Of a stretch of DNA of 64,000 bases, positions 1 to 11,535 are shown in pieces. The stretch is from the NCBI RefSeq assembly GCF_008831285.2, contig NC_045138.2:27871934-27935933 (forward strand), written 5' to 3'. The stretch is from Nymphaea colorata (lineage: Eukaryota; Streptophyta; Magnoliopsida; Nymphaeales; Nymphaeaceae). How positions within the stretch are numbered: position 1 is the stretch's first letter; the number at the start of each line of letters is the position of its first letter. The position numbers and the translations under genes are program-made. The notes below the pieces were generated by a model. It saw nothing but the letters and a program-made list of their open reading frames with translations, did no database searches and was not told the origin of the DNA.

Positions 1-225
1 TACACGCGTCCGTGCGTGTGGAACCCCAAGTCCGAGTTTTGAAACTAGCTCTAATACCACTATAACAACCCAACCCACTCCCGGGTTCGGGCCCTTGGTT
101 CGACGGATGCCAACCCGCCCCCTAACAGTTTCGGTTTCGATCCTAAAAAAATTAGGAACCAGGACAATCATCATTGAAGATCCCTCATAATCTTCGATAC
201 GAGACTAAACTTCTAGGGTGTTATA
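1..225 (-). mobile_element. TRIM-type element, one LTR plus primer-binding site and part of the internal region (minus orientation)
   Basis: Read on the minus strand, positions 225 to 61 form an LTR-like sequence that begins TATAACACCC and ends GGGTTGTTATA. It is followed at 59-48 by TGGTATTAGAGC, close to the TGGTATCAGAGC primer-binding site that matches plant initiator methionine tRNA. The next 47 bases match the internal region of the complete element at 44585-45034, including a stretch like CACACGCA-GGACGCGTGT. The second LTR must lie left of the window, so the element is cut by the window edge. It has no coding capacity here. Confidence 0.75.
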
Positions 226-787
226 GATTGAAGTCTAAAAATCAAAAGCAGTATGGAGTTACTTTACAAGTGATTCCAAATTCGCTTACAATATATATTT
301 GACTGAGATTAGACAGAAAATCCAACCCGGATACATATGTGTTGGATTTCATGCTAATCTGTATAAATTTGATTTTTTTTTTAAAAAAAAAAACTGGTTC
401 AAATCTTATTAAGTCGAGTTTGGTAGACCGAAGAGTTTGGCCCGAAAGGCAGATGCTGAACCCCTATGAATATAGTCAAATGTTTGAATTGATTTTTCTT
501 GATGAACACTGAAAAGTTGAGGCTCCATTTCGAAGAATTTCATAACTGAGCTGTATAGGTACTAAAGAATCTACATATGACATGGTTGAAGCTGATTATG
601 GCAGAGCTTAAACTAACATTTCCTATTTAATTAGATCTCGTCACGTAGGTCTTCGGACTGTACAACCAGTTGTCCTGTGGGGGATAACTTCCATCTTCCC
701 TTAAATTGTGTCCGTGGTCCTTTTGCCTCTATTTTGCACATTCTGCTTTGGCTCCTTCGAAGGTTCTGAAACAAACAATAGCCAAGC

Positions 788-3700
788 ATGAACGAATGGC
801 GTTTCATCTTCCTTCTATTTATCTGGAACGTCGTTGTGTTCGTCCATTCTCAGAACGGTAAAGTAAATCTTTTCTCAGATAGGTGTCATGGGCATGACAT
901 AGATAATGGAATCACATAGCATGCAGATAAGGCTTTCTTTTTCTCAGAATATGTAGTTTCATTACGTATAACTGTGATATTAAGATAGAAGCCGCTGAGG
1001 GATTGATTTTACGTATATCTGTGGTATTCATGGATACAGCAAAAAGCATAACAGCGAAGAAACTTATTCGCCTCATCGGAATCAGATCAAGTAATTGCGC
1101 AATTAGTTACGTTTACTATGAAATTCTTTTAATAGACTGCTAAACGTTGATCCTTTCAGATTCTGAGAGAATCATTACCCAAGTGTTTGGTTCGTGAGTT
1201 GTTAACTAAATAAAGTTCATTCAGGAAAGAGATCTCCAGGTACCGGAGCCTGCAGATATGGCTTTACGCAATGCAGTAAGCTCTTTCCGGTCATGCTGTC
1301 AATATTGGCATCCTGCTCCATAAGATGCATGGCCAAAGTGTGTTTATGAAGGTAACATGACTATTCAGATGAAGAGCTTCCGTGATGCCATCTGATCCTC
1401 ACTCTGCGTCCCCTTTTGGCTTTCTTCAGTTTGAAGGTTTTAACTTGGTCAATAAGGCAATAAAACGCCAACGTGTTGTTTGATTATGAGACAAATCTTT
1501 TGTATACAAAGTATAAACACATAGATATGGCACAGTTTGTCTTTGTGTAATCTTCACCCCAGAACGTTTCAACTTCTTCAGACAAAAGAAAGAAGTTAAA
1601 CATAGCAATTGATTGACGGCAAAGAACTCTTAAGTCTTAACTACATTTTGGGAGGAGAGGAGACGTCTTATAGTCTTGATATATAAAGAAAAGTAATGCT
1701 AGAAGTAGGCTATCCGGAATGGTTTTATTGATATCTAAATCAGGAATTTCTTGAATCATCTTCTTGGGACTTACGCCTGTGAATCTTTACAGGATATATA
1801 AGTTTGAACTGCGGGCTTCCAGAAGGATCGACTTCCCTTGATGAAATAGGCTACACTTACACTTCAGATCAAGCCTACATCGCGTCCGGGGAAATAAAAG
1901 AAGTGGCCACTCAATTCGCAAGCAGTCCAGTAATGTACCATACGTTAAGGTCCTTCCCCAATTACAGAAGGAACTGCTACACCTTGACACCGGTGACTCA
2001 GGGGAAGAAGTACCTGATTCGAGCTTCTTTCATGTATGGCAACTACGACGGCCAGAACCTGCTGCCCACCTTCGACCTCTACCTGGGAGCCGAACCGTGG
2101 GACACGGTGAAGCTGGATAACGCAAGTCACATTCTGTGGACTGAGATTATCGCCGCGGCACAGTCGTCGAACATAAGCGTGTGCCTCGTGAAAACTGCCG
2201 GAGTCAATCCTTTCATCTCCGGCCTGGAGCTTCGTCCTGCTGATGACATCTATAATAATACTCAATGGCCTAGTTGGCTCAAAACCTACATGAGGATTAA
2301 TGCTGGTTCAAATGGACCATCCAGGTTTGTTGTCTTTCTGCTCAACCATTTTCATCTGCTTTAACTCAGTCATAGTGTCAAATCGCCACCGGGCTGTGCT
2401 CTGGATTAGCATGCATGTAGGTCCAGAGAAGCGACGGAAATTTTTTCTTGCAGACAGTTTGGGAGAACTGTGGAAAATGTCGCCGAAATGCTTGTTGCTG
2501 CTTAGTCCAATTATGTTTGGTGATTCGTCATTTTTACACACTTAAAAACTAATTATGTTTATTTTGACAAGACTTAATTGGGTGAATCCAACGGGTTAGC
2601 AGTTAGCACAAGTGACGGGAGCAGACTTGAGTGGCCCTATGTTCAGTTCCCATCGTTGTGGTTTCTCATATAAGCATAACCTTGGCAACTTGGCATACGA
2701 TCGTGAACTTAAACCTCATTGTACCCCCTTCACGTTAGAATGTTTGCCACAAGCTGCCTTGCCCTAGTGGAATCTCTTGGGATCCATAGAGCGGTTACCT
2801 TCATTGATATGAGAGAAGCAACCATTTTCCATGGAAAATAAGTTCAGTATGCGACCCTTAAACGGCGGGTAGATCCTACTTCCAATATGCATATTTACTT
2901 TAATCTTTTAATATTGCACATTCACAAAGAACATTGAGAATAATATCATTTTTTCATACCCATGTCATTATCTACACACTTCCCGATATCTATCTCAAAC
3001 CTATAGCATTTTAAATAATGACATGGAGTGGTATGAGACAATGGCAAAGATATGCGATATGATAGAGGTATGTCATTCCACCCTTGGTCATTATTGTCAA
3101 TGTTATGGGTATGAGACAATGATAGATGTACTAGATAACAACAACAACGGTATGAGATAATAGGTATGATATAACAATATAAGGTAATGACAGGGGTATG
3201 AAGCAATGGGTATGAGACAACGAGAGAGATATGAGATAACGACATGAGCAGAACAAAAAAACGAAAATGCTTCTTTGAAGCTCACATGAGTATTTTGGTC
3301 ATAACAATTTGTGTATATGGATTAACACAATCATTCGATCTGAGCTTTATTGAATCCTAAAATCATACTTTTTTTGGTTTTCTTTTTTGTCCCTACAAAA
3401 AATTCTCTTTTTTTTAATTAATGAAAAGCATTTTTCATCAATATCATATTGGCGCACAAAAATTTTGTGCACCCTTGAAGGGTTAAATCTTCTATACTCC
3501 GAAGTGGTTAATCTTTTCTAAAAATAAGAAGGCTAAATTTCTAGCATTCACGAAAAACTTAAGTTACATGGGTATAGGTAAGATTTGGAGACGAGTAAGA
3601 GATATGAGTACATACATAACAACCTTAGGAAAATGTGGTATGGAGTACAGCAGTATATATATATATATGTATATATAAAATAAAACAAAATAATCAAAAT

Positions 3701-6700
3701 GAAAGCAACAATTAAATAACAAGTGATATAAATAAAATAATGATATGTTAACCAACAATTACTCCAAGAACAAAATGAAAACTGAGTTTAAAATATTAAA
3801 TGAAGTAACTTTAGCGGTTTGAATCAGTTATGGTTTAAAAAGCATCCAAATGTGTTCAAATAACCTCTTTGGAAACTGGTCTGGCTCATTGAATACGTGT
3901 ACCCTACTGAATTACGATGTCAAAAAACTTTTGAACACATTTTACTACTAAATATTTAACATCATTACAGAGAACAACTACCATTTTGGATGCCGAAAAT
4001 GCGACTGTTATTTGCACAGGCAATGAAATGAACTGCCCTTCTCACAGCTGATGTTTGGGAGAAGTAGCATGAACGCTTCAGTTGTTCGAGGTCAGCCTTT
4101 TCGTGTCGGGTTAGATGAACAGTTAATGGAGATTGTTGGTGTGATTTTAATTGTTCATGCAGGTTTAAAGAAGACACGGCCGATCGCACATGGACTTCAG
4201 ATTACGGAGGGTATGGACTTCCCGTCAACACCACTACTAGAATAGAGAGCACTGGCTTGTTCCGGGTACCATCCATGGTCCTCCAAACTGCCGAATACTC
4301 GAGGAGCGGTATAAATATCCGTTGGAAACAAGAAGCAGAGGGAGAAGAATACGTTTTCGTCTTTTATTTTGCGGGGATAAACCGACAAGATAACCTGACC
4401 GTAATTATAAACGGACAACAACCACCCTTTCCTTTTGAAGTTCCTTACATGCAGTCATACTATGTTTACTCAACTAATCTAAAGTTTGAAGATTATTTGA
4501 TCAATATCAGCGGTGCAAATCTTACGAGTGTCCCCATCATCAATGCATTTGAAGTGTACAAGGTGTACGAACCCGCGGGTGGGGCAACGTATGGCCAAGA
4601 CGGTGAGTATCTTACTGATTTGGTTAACAGTTACGAGTATCTTACTGATTTGGAAACAGGAACACTGCATTGGCTTTGGAATGCAGTGTTCTATGAATGT
4701 CTTCCAAGAACTGGACCACATTTATTTCGTGTAAGACAATTATGTTTAAGAGCGAAGCTAGATTACAGTGAGTCTCTGTGCAGAACTAAGTGTGCATAGA
4801 CCAAGAAAGAATCCACAAAACATATGACAAGTAAGAGGGTATAAGTATTCGTCTTAACAAACTCACCTTCTAACTTAGGAATTTTATACGATTGCAGTTG
4901 ATGCCATTACGGGAATAAGAGATTACTACCAAATCAAGAAAAACTGGGCCTCTGATCCTTGTCTGCCCAAGCTGTATCCATGGGAAGGCGTGAATTGCAG
5001 CTATGGGAATCCGATGTCTCCAACAATCACTGGCTTGTAAGTTCAATGCCTTAAAAGTCTCCTAAACTAATAAATTATTCATGGTTCTAATTGCGTAAAA
5101 TTACTGTGCAGGGACCTTTCCAACAGTGAATTACAGGGCTCAATATCTACTGAATTTGAAATGTTGAAATCTATTCAGTCACTGTAAGTGTGCCTGTGCA
5201 TCATAATAAATCCATCCTGTGATCGATCAGGTTTTCTGACTGCGCAGGCCTTTCTGGTCTCTGCACACAGGAACTTGTCAGGGAATCACTTGAATGGTCC
5301 AATACCAGAATTCCTTGGAACGATGAAAAGTCTGCGGACGCTGTGAGTATGCTTATTGTGGTATTGTGGGCTTTCACTTTCCTTGTTTTTCCTTCGGTTT
5401 GAAGAAAATTGATCGTGGGTCGGTAATTTTAGAGACCTGTCCGATAATGATTTATGTGGACCGATCCCAAGTGCCCTCAAAGCAAGAATGGATGACGGAT
5501 CACTTTCAGTAAGGTCTGGTTTAAGAATATTGACTTTAGCTCTTTAGTTTTCTAAAATTTAATCCAGATTGATTAAAAAAGACACTTGTATAGGTTGAAA
5601 AACATTCGCCTGGATTGTCATGACCCTGTCCCTGTCCCTGCTCCTGACCCAGTCAAGTTGGTGATCGCCATTTGTGTTCCTATAGCCGTCGTCCTCATAA
5701 TTATAGCGATCATCTGTATTGTCCTTTTCAAGAGAAGGCATCGACACACTCATATACCGGAGCCACGTCCAACACCAGTAGGTATGATGTCCATATGCAC
5801 AACTACGTAGAATGCACTCAATTCCTTTTTGTCGGCATTGAACGATCTCTATTTGAGAACAGTTCCGGTTGTGCCACCTTCGCCAATACCAGTACCAGAA
5901 GTTCCGAATGCGCCTCCTCCAGCACCAGTACCAACAGTTCCAGTTGCGCCACCTCCTCCAGTTCCAGGACACGAGAACAGGTTCAGCTACAGTGACATTG
6001 TGCGGATCACCAATAACTTTCAAACTGAGATAGGTAAAGGAGGGTGTGGAAGTGTTTATCTTGGACAACTGAGCCATGGCCGTCAAGTGGCAGTCAAGAA
6101 AGTTACAAGAACAGAGGCGTTAAAAAGCAGGGAATTTTCTGCAGAGGTTTGTGTCCTGTAAAATACTAGTTTAAAAGAAAAGGAAAGTTAGAAAACAGAA
6201 AAGCGAATTCGTCATCCGTACTGCGTCTGTTCATGTTTTTTCATCCTTGCAGATTGCTGCATTGACACAAGTTCATCATAGAAGTTTGGTGTCCTTCTGT
6301 GGATTCTGTGAGGAAGGGGTGCATATGATGCTCGTATATGAATATATGGCTGGAGGAAACCTGAGGGAGCTATTGTCAGGTATGAGCGTTCATCACGCAG
6401 TTGTTAGGAATTTGCTATTTTGATGCTTTTTTCTCTTCAATGGTAGGCAACACTAAATTTCTCCATGTGGTGCATCATGAATGTAAAGTAAATAAAAACC
6501 TAGCCTTTCATTACAATTTTGAGGTGCTCAGTGAAATCCATGACTGTTGCAAATGTACCAAAATGAAAACTTTGTATGTGTGATGTGTGGAACACTCAAA
6601 GTTTCGCAATGGCTTAAAAAATTTTCTCTGAAAAAGTTTGCTGGCGATATATACCTGTTCTCCTTACCAGTTTTTGTTACACTTTTAGCTTTTTAGGAAT

Positions 6701-8582
6701 GGACTGGAATAGGTTCCAACAGAATGAGCCATTCTGTGCTGGGTCATTGCCCTGTGTGTGAGGGTGTGTTATGCTCATTGTTGCAATACACAAGGAGCCT
6801 CTGCATTTTCTTCCATTAATACATAAACTGCAAGTCCAGCTTGCTGATCGTTGTCCTTCGCTACTAGTGAGCAATGGGGCTCAGCCGAATGAGTCCAAAG
6901 ATACCTTCTTCTGAAGCTAGATCAACTGCTCTTGAAAATGCATGTGTATTCGAGGTTATTGCATTGGCACTGTTCAGATTGGAGAAGAAGAAGCCTAATT
7001 GCTCTAAATTGCATAATAATCAAATTTATCCTTCTTACTGCAGATAAGACGGATAACAAATCTATGTTCTTAACTTGGGATAAGCGACTCCAAATGGCAA
7101 TAAGTGTTGCTACAGGTGTGCATCCGAAACACTGCTCTAGTTTTTTGAATTTATCAACTGTCAATTCAACATTTATTTTGCAGGTCTTGATTATTTGCAT
7201 GCTGGTTGCAACCCGCCAATAATTCACAGGGATGTGAAAACAAGCAATATTCTTTTGGATGGAAACATGGAAGCAAGGCTGGCAGATTTTGGATTGTCTA
7301 GAGCCATTTATGCTGAAAATGAACCTGTATCGACTCTTGTTGTGGGTACAACAGGATACATAGACCCAGAGTACGTGAAAGTGCAACACACAAAAGATAT
7401 TCATTTTATAACCGACTGGTTTCAGATTTCATTTCTTTATTTTCTTCCTTTGGTGTCTTCCTTCGGTGGGCAAGCTGAACATAAACCCGTTACTGAAGAA
7501 TACGGAAAAGACAGTAAAACTGACAGCAATAGAAATGGCTGCCATCAGGTTGCTTATCTTTCCGCAGCCTTCATGTGGATAGATAAATATCCTGGCTGTA
7601 GGAATGCCATTGCCCAACCTACATACAAAATTAACAGAACTACGATAGGATCTGTACAGAACTTTGAAAAGCATCAATTGTTCCCAAGCAACCAACACCT
7701 TCCAAGACATTTTCACGTCATTAAACGAAGGAAGCAGTAACTCTTCCCCCTTTCTTTCTTATGACAAGACTCGCATTAACGGTATGACTAATGACCATTC
7801 AACAACAAAAGTTGCTTCCAAAGACTAGTTATTGAACACTGAAATTTGCCTCCCTAATTCAGGATGGCTCAAACCCTTCTTCATCTTCCTTTTGCTTGAG
7901 CGCATGTGAAGCATTTCACATGTAAAAGATTAAAGACATCCCATACATCTATGTGTGTGTGTGTGTGCGTATATATACATACATTATACAGATGGCATGC
8001 ATGTCTGATATTTACTTATGTGCGTTCAGTCCTCTCATCATTGACTACAGAACGGTAGAACTCATTTCAATTTATATCCGTGCATTTTCTTGTTCCTCTC
8101 AAAGCTAGAAAAGAAAGGTGCATGTCAATGATCTAGTGTTTACTGTTTGCAGGTATTACCGCACGGGAAAACTAACAACAAAGAGTGATGTTTACAGTTT
8201 CGGTGTAGTTCTTTTTGAGCTCATAACTGGTCGTCCTGCTTTCTTCTCTGAAAATGGAATACCAACTAGCGTTGTGCAATGGGCAAAAAAAATTATACAA
8301 TATGGAGATTTTCATAGGATCATCGATCCTAGACTTAGAGGACAGTATGACGCCGACTCCATATGGGGCGTTATAGAACTTGCTATTGCAAGTTTGCAGG
8401 AGTCCGGCGATAGGAGGCCTACAATGCAAAAGATTGTTACTGAACTGGCGGCAGCTAAAAATCAAGAGAAACGTCGACTTGGAATTGGAACTCCTACTGC
8501 TGGAGACGGATCGACGCCATCAGAATTTTTAGTGGACTCTTCCACATATGTGGAAACAGAAACTGCACCTAAGCCACGGTAG
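788..8582 (+). CDS. Gene A: malectin-like LRR receptor-like Ser/Thr kinase (LRR-RLK I), intact
   Basis: Thirteen exons join in one frame to 897 codons plus stop: 788-857, 1793-2324, 4163-4602, 4898-5036, 5112-5183, 5271-5342, 5433-5513, 5594-5781, 5863-6146, 6253-6379, 7044-7115, 7184-7370, 8153-8582. All introns are GT-AG. Residues 1-22 are a signal peptide ([11 protein letters not shown]...), followed by a malectin-like domain to about 347, a linker with YPWEGVNC, three LRRs (about 394-468) and a membrane span near 490-513. A proline-rich juxtamembrane stretch lies at about 532-567 and the kinase from about 570. Kinase landmarks are present: [22 protein letters not shown] (an RD kinase), DFG and GTTGYIDPE. 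By family this is a plasma-membrane receptor kinase; its ligand is unknown. It lacks two residues (VL) that B and C have after YFAGI in exon 3. The start is the only ATG that gives a signal peptide and correct splice phase. Confidence 0.93.
2946..3250. repeat. Degenerate TATGAGA-type low-complexity tract in intron 2 of gene A
   Basis: Intron 2 of A (1838 bp) and of B (1797 bp) hold a block of imperfect repeats built from words such as GGTATGAGACAATG and GATATGAGATAA; the B copy is at about 13560-13890. In C intron 2 is only 209 bp and lacks the block. Either A and B share an insertion or C has a deletion. No coding capacity is evident. Confidence 0.6.
4660..4691. other. Perfect short inverted repeat in intron 3 of gene A
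   Basis: GAACACTGCATT and AATGCAGTGTTC are exact reverse complements separated by eight bases (GGCTTTGG). The same hairpin is at 15393-15424 in gene B. Just before it lies a direct repeat of GAGTATCTTACTGATTTGG, whose first copy overlaps the exon 3 splice donor. C has a diverged counterpart (about 28430-28460). It may be the remnant of a small inverted-repeat transposon. Confidence 0.65.
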
Positions 8583-10160
8583 TAGAAAATGGCATCTGGT
8601 CACTAAGCCTACAATGGTATCAGTTTCTGCTGAAAAAGCTTGGTACTTCTAGAACAGACTTCACTCTGCTATGTATGGTAAAAAACCCTGTTGCAGACTC
8701 GGTTTTTCCATTTGATTCCTTCTTTTGCTTTTGTATGTTGTGTTTATATACAGCAGTGCACGTGAAATAAGAGTGATTTTGTAAAGATGTGCATGGAGAA
8801 CTAGAGGAGAGTCTCTGTTTTCTTCAGTTTATACTTCGACACAGGGTTGGAGTTGGAGCATATATGCAACACAGACAATTAAAATGATGCTTGTGAAAGA
8901 ATTTCGTTTCTGATGGTGTTGAGCATGGATGGGTTTGTACGCGTTCTTCTGTATACTTAATAAGCTCTTGGAAATACTTCTTTTCGCCTTATTGAAAGTA
9001 CTGGTCTTTTGTTTCTGTGGGGTGTTTTCCTCATCGTATGTTAAATGTTGGCCATTTAACGGTGAGAGAGTTGGTTAGTTGTTAGGATGGGTCAATAATA
9101 ATAATAGTAATGCATGTTTAGTGATGTTTCATGCCACAGTCAACGCGAAGTGCATTTCAGTGTACTTTAGAATTGATATACATCTTCAAATTTATACTTA
9201 CACGTTATAGGTTTTAGATTAAGCTGAAATTTCACGTACGTCACGTCTACATGGTGGGAATTCTGTTTTAGTCAAGGAATTAATATTAATGAGTTTTCTC
9301 TTTTGGAAATTGGAGTCTTAGGGATTTTGCGACAAGGAAATATGAAGAACAATTTCATAATAGCGGCAACAGGCATGCCTCTCCCGCATAGCTGACAATC
9401 AGTGATAGATTGGTTCAAGCTTGATTAATAGGAAACAGTCTAGTTTCTAAAGGATGCCCTTTCCCACTGAAGGCATGCACGCAGATTTCTCACTGATTTC
9501 GCTGAATCTGAGGTTGTGTCGGTAGTGTTTCATTTTTAATTTTAATATATACTTTCTAAATTTTAAGTTTTTGAGGAAGATAACATAGCTGGTCCAGCAG
9601 ATTGGTGTGCCAACAGTGTGCCGTTGATTTGATTTCCATAGGTATTACTCTCCAAAACTGAAAACGTTGGCGCCCCAACCACTTAAAGCTCTAAACGCTA
9701 TCCGATACCCATGACCATATCGGCTCCAGAACAAACCCATACAGGTCAATAAGAGGTCTAAAGCTTTCACCTTTTTAAATCAATTTAAAGGTAATTTAGA
9801 CTATTTTGTAAATTCATAATAAAATTAAAAAAGTTATAAAAAGATGTAAGCCAAGATACGACGACAGGCGCATATAGGCAACTCACAATCGCATGCATTT
9901 GGCGTAGCAGATCCAAATTTACTCTCTTGCTGCTGTCATATAATAAATGGATAGGTTTCATCCAATTGCACCACATCCAAATTTGACCTTTTCTTGGTGG
10001 CTCGACTACAAAATAGGCACTTACTACAAAATTCACCAACTTTAAATCGCCTGAGTTTTCTAATTATTTAGATTAAAAATCTACTTCCAAGACACCACTA
10101 ATATGAACAAATAATTAGTCAGAACCTTCCTTTGAAATATACTAGTTTTGCAGCTTTATG

Positions 10161-10233
<73 letters not shown>

Positions 10234-10919
10234 CGAAAAAGGGTAGTTTAAGGCTGCCGATGCAGGTTGAGTAATTTCATAGAAAAGCAACAAAAAAAGT
10301 GTTTTCTTCTCAATCAAGGTGGCAATGCCTAAATTTACCTTATGTAATGCATCCACTTTCATTGGTGTCACGTTAGTTGACCTATAAAGCCCTGAGCTGC
10401 CTTTCTTCGTTTGTGGGAGTCACATAACAGTTTTTGCAGTCATTGTCACAAAGAGTTGAATTACAATGAAGAACATTACTTTGCATAACATGACAGCTAA
10501 AAAACAGAAGCATACCTTTTATTAATGGGGGCTACAAATTTTGTGGCTGAAGGATACTAATACAAAAAATCTTATGTTTGGAGGGCACGAATAGGCAATA
10601 AACTAAATCATGTGAAACAATCAATATATAAACAAAAGAAACTATGTGGGTTTGTGTGACAGCTGCCTACACAAGCCCAGAGCTAGCTATGAAAGTCAGC
10701 TGATCTTTGTAGAATTGAAGTAATCTAATATAATAAGTTTGTAAGAAACAAAAGTAAGTGGTACTCTAGGGGTGCTGTGGCTAGCCACGGTTGCATACTC
10801 TTTCTACTCTGAATTCTGGAACAGGTAAATGAAACGTTATTAAACTATTCCATTAGCCAAACGACCCCTTAATGTTAACTTAGAAGAATGATATATTCTA
10901 ACACCAGAAAAATGTCTAT
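8583..10919. other. Intergenic A-B: 3' flank and AT microsatellite
   Basis: There is no convincing gene here. The first 930 bp are the 3' flank shared with B and C. An uninterrupted AT dinucleotide run fills about 10164-10229. The segments at 9590-9690 and 10400-10560 recur between B and C, so this spacer belongs to the duplicated unit. Short frames on the minus strand (9785-10039, 10156-10371) have no recognisable domain, and one runs through the AT repeat. Confidence 0.7.
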
Positions 10920-11355
10920 CACTGATTGAAGTCTGAAAATCAGAAGCAGAAGGCCCCTTTGATATGCAGTTAATTTACAAGTGAATCCAAATTCGCGTCC
11001 GATATATATTTGACTGAGATTAGACAGAAAATCCAACCCGGTTACATATGTGTTGGATTTCATGTTAATCTGTATAAATTTGATTTTTTTTTTTAAAAAA
11101 AAAAAAACTGGTTCAAATCTTATTAAGTCGAGTTTGGTAGACAGAAGAGTTTGGCCCGAAAGGCAGATGCAGAACCCATATGAATATAGTCAAAAGTTTG
11201 AATTGATATTTCTTGATGAACACTGAAAAGTTGAGGCTCTATTTCGAAGAATTTCAAAACTGAGCTGTATAGGTACTAAAGAATCTACGTATGACATGGT
11301 CGAAGCTGATTATGGCAGAGCTTAAACAAACATTTTCCTATTTAATTAGATCTCC

Positions 11356-11421
11356 TCACGTAGGTCATCGGACTGTACAACCAGTTGTTCACGTAGGTCA
11401 TCGGACTGTACAACCAGTTGT
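11356..11421 (+). promoter_or_regulatory. 33-bp perfect tandem duplication in the 5' flank of gene B
   Basis: The 33-base block starting TCACGTAGGTCATCGGACTG occurs twice head to tail (11356-11388 and 11389-11421), ending about 115 bp before the start codon. Gene A has one copy with one base difference (from about 637). The block contains an ACGT core (CACGTA), a motif bound by plant bZIP factors in general. Whether it acts as an element here is inference. Confidence 0.6.
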
Positions 11422-11535
11422 CCAGTGGGGGATAACTTCCATCTTCCCTTAAATTGTGTCCGTGGTCCTTTTGCCTCTATTTTGCACATTCTGCTTTGGT
11501 TCCTTCGAAGGTTCTGAAACAAACAATAGCCAAGC

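Larger units (their letters stand above)
228..9515. repeat. Segmental tandem duplication, unit 1 (contains gene A)
   Basis: The sequence from just upstream of gene A to about 930 bp past its stop codon recurs at 10920-20222 (gene B) and, more diverged, at about 24200-36020 (gene C). The match includes promoter, introns, 3' flank and intergenic DNA. Shared landmarks are an upstream TTGAAGTCT(G)AAAATCA segment and a downstream CACTGATTTCGCTGAATCT segment. The intergenic blocks at 9590-9690 and 10400-10560 also have counterparts at 22460-22620 and 22740-22800/23850-23920. This is the footprint of unequal crossing over. The boundaries are approximate because they come from reading, not alignment. 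Confidence 0.85.

Noticed and set aside
1945-2265. A 106-codon minus-strand frame opposite exon 2, present in A, B and C
   Set aside because: It is the antisense shadow of the malectin-like exon. It is conserved only because the exon is, has no splice context of its own and shows no domain.
4660-4691. Possible microRNA precursor at the intron 3 hairpin
   Set aside because: The stem is only 12 bp with an 8-base loop, far too short for a plant precursor.
5559-6086. A 175-codon minus-strand frame rich in Trp and Arg opposite exons 8-9 (also at 16280-16822)
   Set aside because: It is the reverse reading of the proline-rich repeat (CCA/CCT read as TGG/AGG). Composition explains it and it crosses real exon borders.
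7195-7740. A 181-codon frame starting inside exon 12 of A and running into intron 12
   Set aside because: The first 60 codons are the kinase exon; the rest is intron read-through past a good donor at 7371, and the true next exon at 8153 restores the kinase frame.
10164-10229. AT dinucleotide arrays here and at 14337, 36338 and 54927 as possible origins or regulatory arrays
   Set aside because: They are simple microsatellites with no spacer or unit structure.
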